Part shown: positions 5,255-5,403 of the stretch, piece by piece
Position numbering within the stretch: the stretch's first letter is position 1
Layout of the letters: every line of letters starts with the position of its first letter
From: Micrococcales bacterium
Lineage (GTDB): Bacteria; Actinomycetota; Actinomycetes; Actinomycetales; Microbacteriaceae
Length of the DNA stretch: 5,403 bases
Assembly: GCA_947448975.1 (NCBI GenBank)
Contig: CANFPR010000070.1
Span: 1 to 5,403, forward strand
Direction: 5' to 3'
Notes under the pieces: model-generated
Databases searched by the model: none
Seen by the model: only the letters and a program-made list of their open reading frames with translations
What the model was told of the DNA's origin: nothing
Program-made: the position numbers and the translations under genes

Positions 5255-5403
5255 GTGGAGCAGGTAAGTCTTTCGCAAGAGCAACTGGCGTTGTTCAAAT
5301 ACATCGAGGGTGAGCACACCAACATCTTTGTAACCGGTCGTGCCGGCACCGGTAAGTCGACGCTGCTGAGCTACCTGGTTGAGAACACCAAGAAGAACTT
5401 TGC
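5255..5403 (+). CDS. N-terminus of a Pif1/RecD-like P-loop ATPase or helicase (3' end missing)
   Basis: The first 49 residues are visible. They begin with MEQVSLSQEQLALFKYIEGE, in which the SQEQ motif resembles the Q-motif region of superfamily 1 helicases, followed by TNIFVTGRAGTGKSTLLSYL with a complete Walker A motif GRAGTGKS at residues 28-35. The combination of an N-terminal EQ-containing segment, a short linker, NIFVTGRAGTGKSTLL and NTKKNF matches Pif1-family or RecD-like AAA ATPases of bacteria. Walker B and the later helicase motifs lie outside the window, so the exact class cannot be fixed. The gene starts at GTG, 3 nt after the CopD-CtaG stop and in the same frame, with GAGGAA upstream, so it is probably co-transcribed with it. 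The functional link between the two genes is not evident. Confidence 0.75.
   Translation, partial: MEQVSLSQEQLALFKYIEGEHTNIFVTGRAGTGKSTLLSYLVENTKKNF

Overview
The window looks like a chromosomal segment of an actinobacterium, most likely a member of the Microbacteriaceae or a relative. The clues are a mycobacterial-type Zur, long-form cysteine-poor L28/L33/S14 ribosomal proteins, a short HU, a CopD-CtaG fusion of the kind found in Actinomycetota, frequent GTG starts and fairly GC-rich codons. The family assignment is inference. All genes lie on the + strand and are tightly packed.

Layout. (1) Positions 2-1856 hold the 3' part of a zinc-uptake operon: the ATPase ZnuC (5' end outside the window), the permease ZnuB and the zinc-sensing repressor Zur. 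The three are joined by ATGA stop/start overlaps. (2) Positions 1857-1986 are a 130-bp gap with promoter-like hexamers and a small inverted repeat. (3) Positions 1987-2717 hold rpmB-rpmG-rpsN, ending at a strong GC-rich intrinsic terminator with a TTCG loop. rpmG encodes only 56 aa and is easy to miss. (4) Positions 2718-2893 are a gap holding the terminator and some weak dyads. (5) Positions 2894-3178 encode a 94-aa HU nucleoid protein, followed by a GAAA-loop terminator. (6) Positions 3272-5251 encode a 659-aa polytopic membrane protein, with an N-terminal CopD-like domain fused to a C-terminal CtaG domain. It is probably involved in copper delivery for cytochrome c oxidase assembly and may be translated from a leaderless GTG. 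(7) From 5255 to the window end is the N-terminus of a Pif1/RecD-like P-loop helicase with an intact Walker A motif.

How the genes fit together. ZnuCB import zinc and Zur shuts uptake off when zinc is sufficient. The neighbouring ribosomal proteins all lack the CxxC zinc knuckles found in the zinc-binding versions of these proteins. In mycobacteria and streptomycetes such cysteine-less paralogues are Zur-repressed zinc-sparing spares. Here they have a separate promoter region, no obvious Zur box and what looks like highly expressed codon choice, so they may be the housekeeping set. I see no mobile element, CRISPR array, tRNA or rRNA, and nothing that clearly forms a new defence or biosynthetic system.
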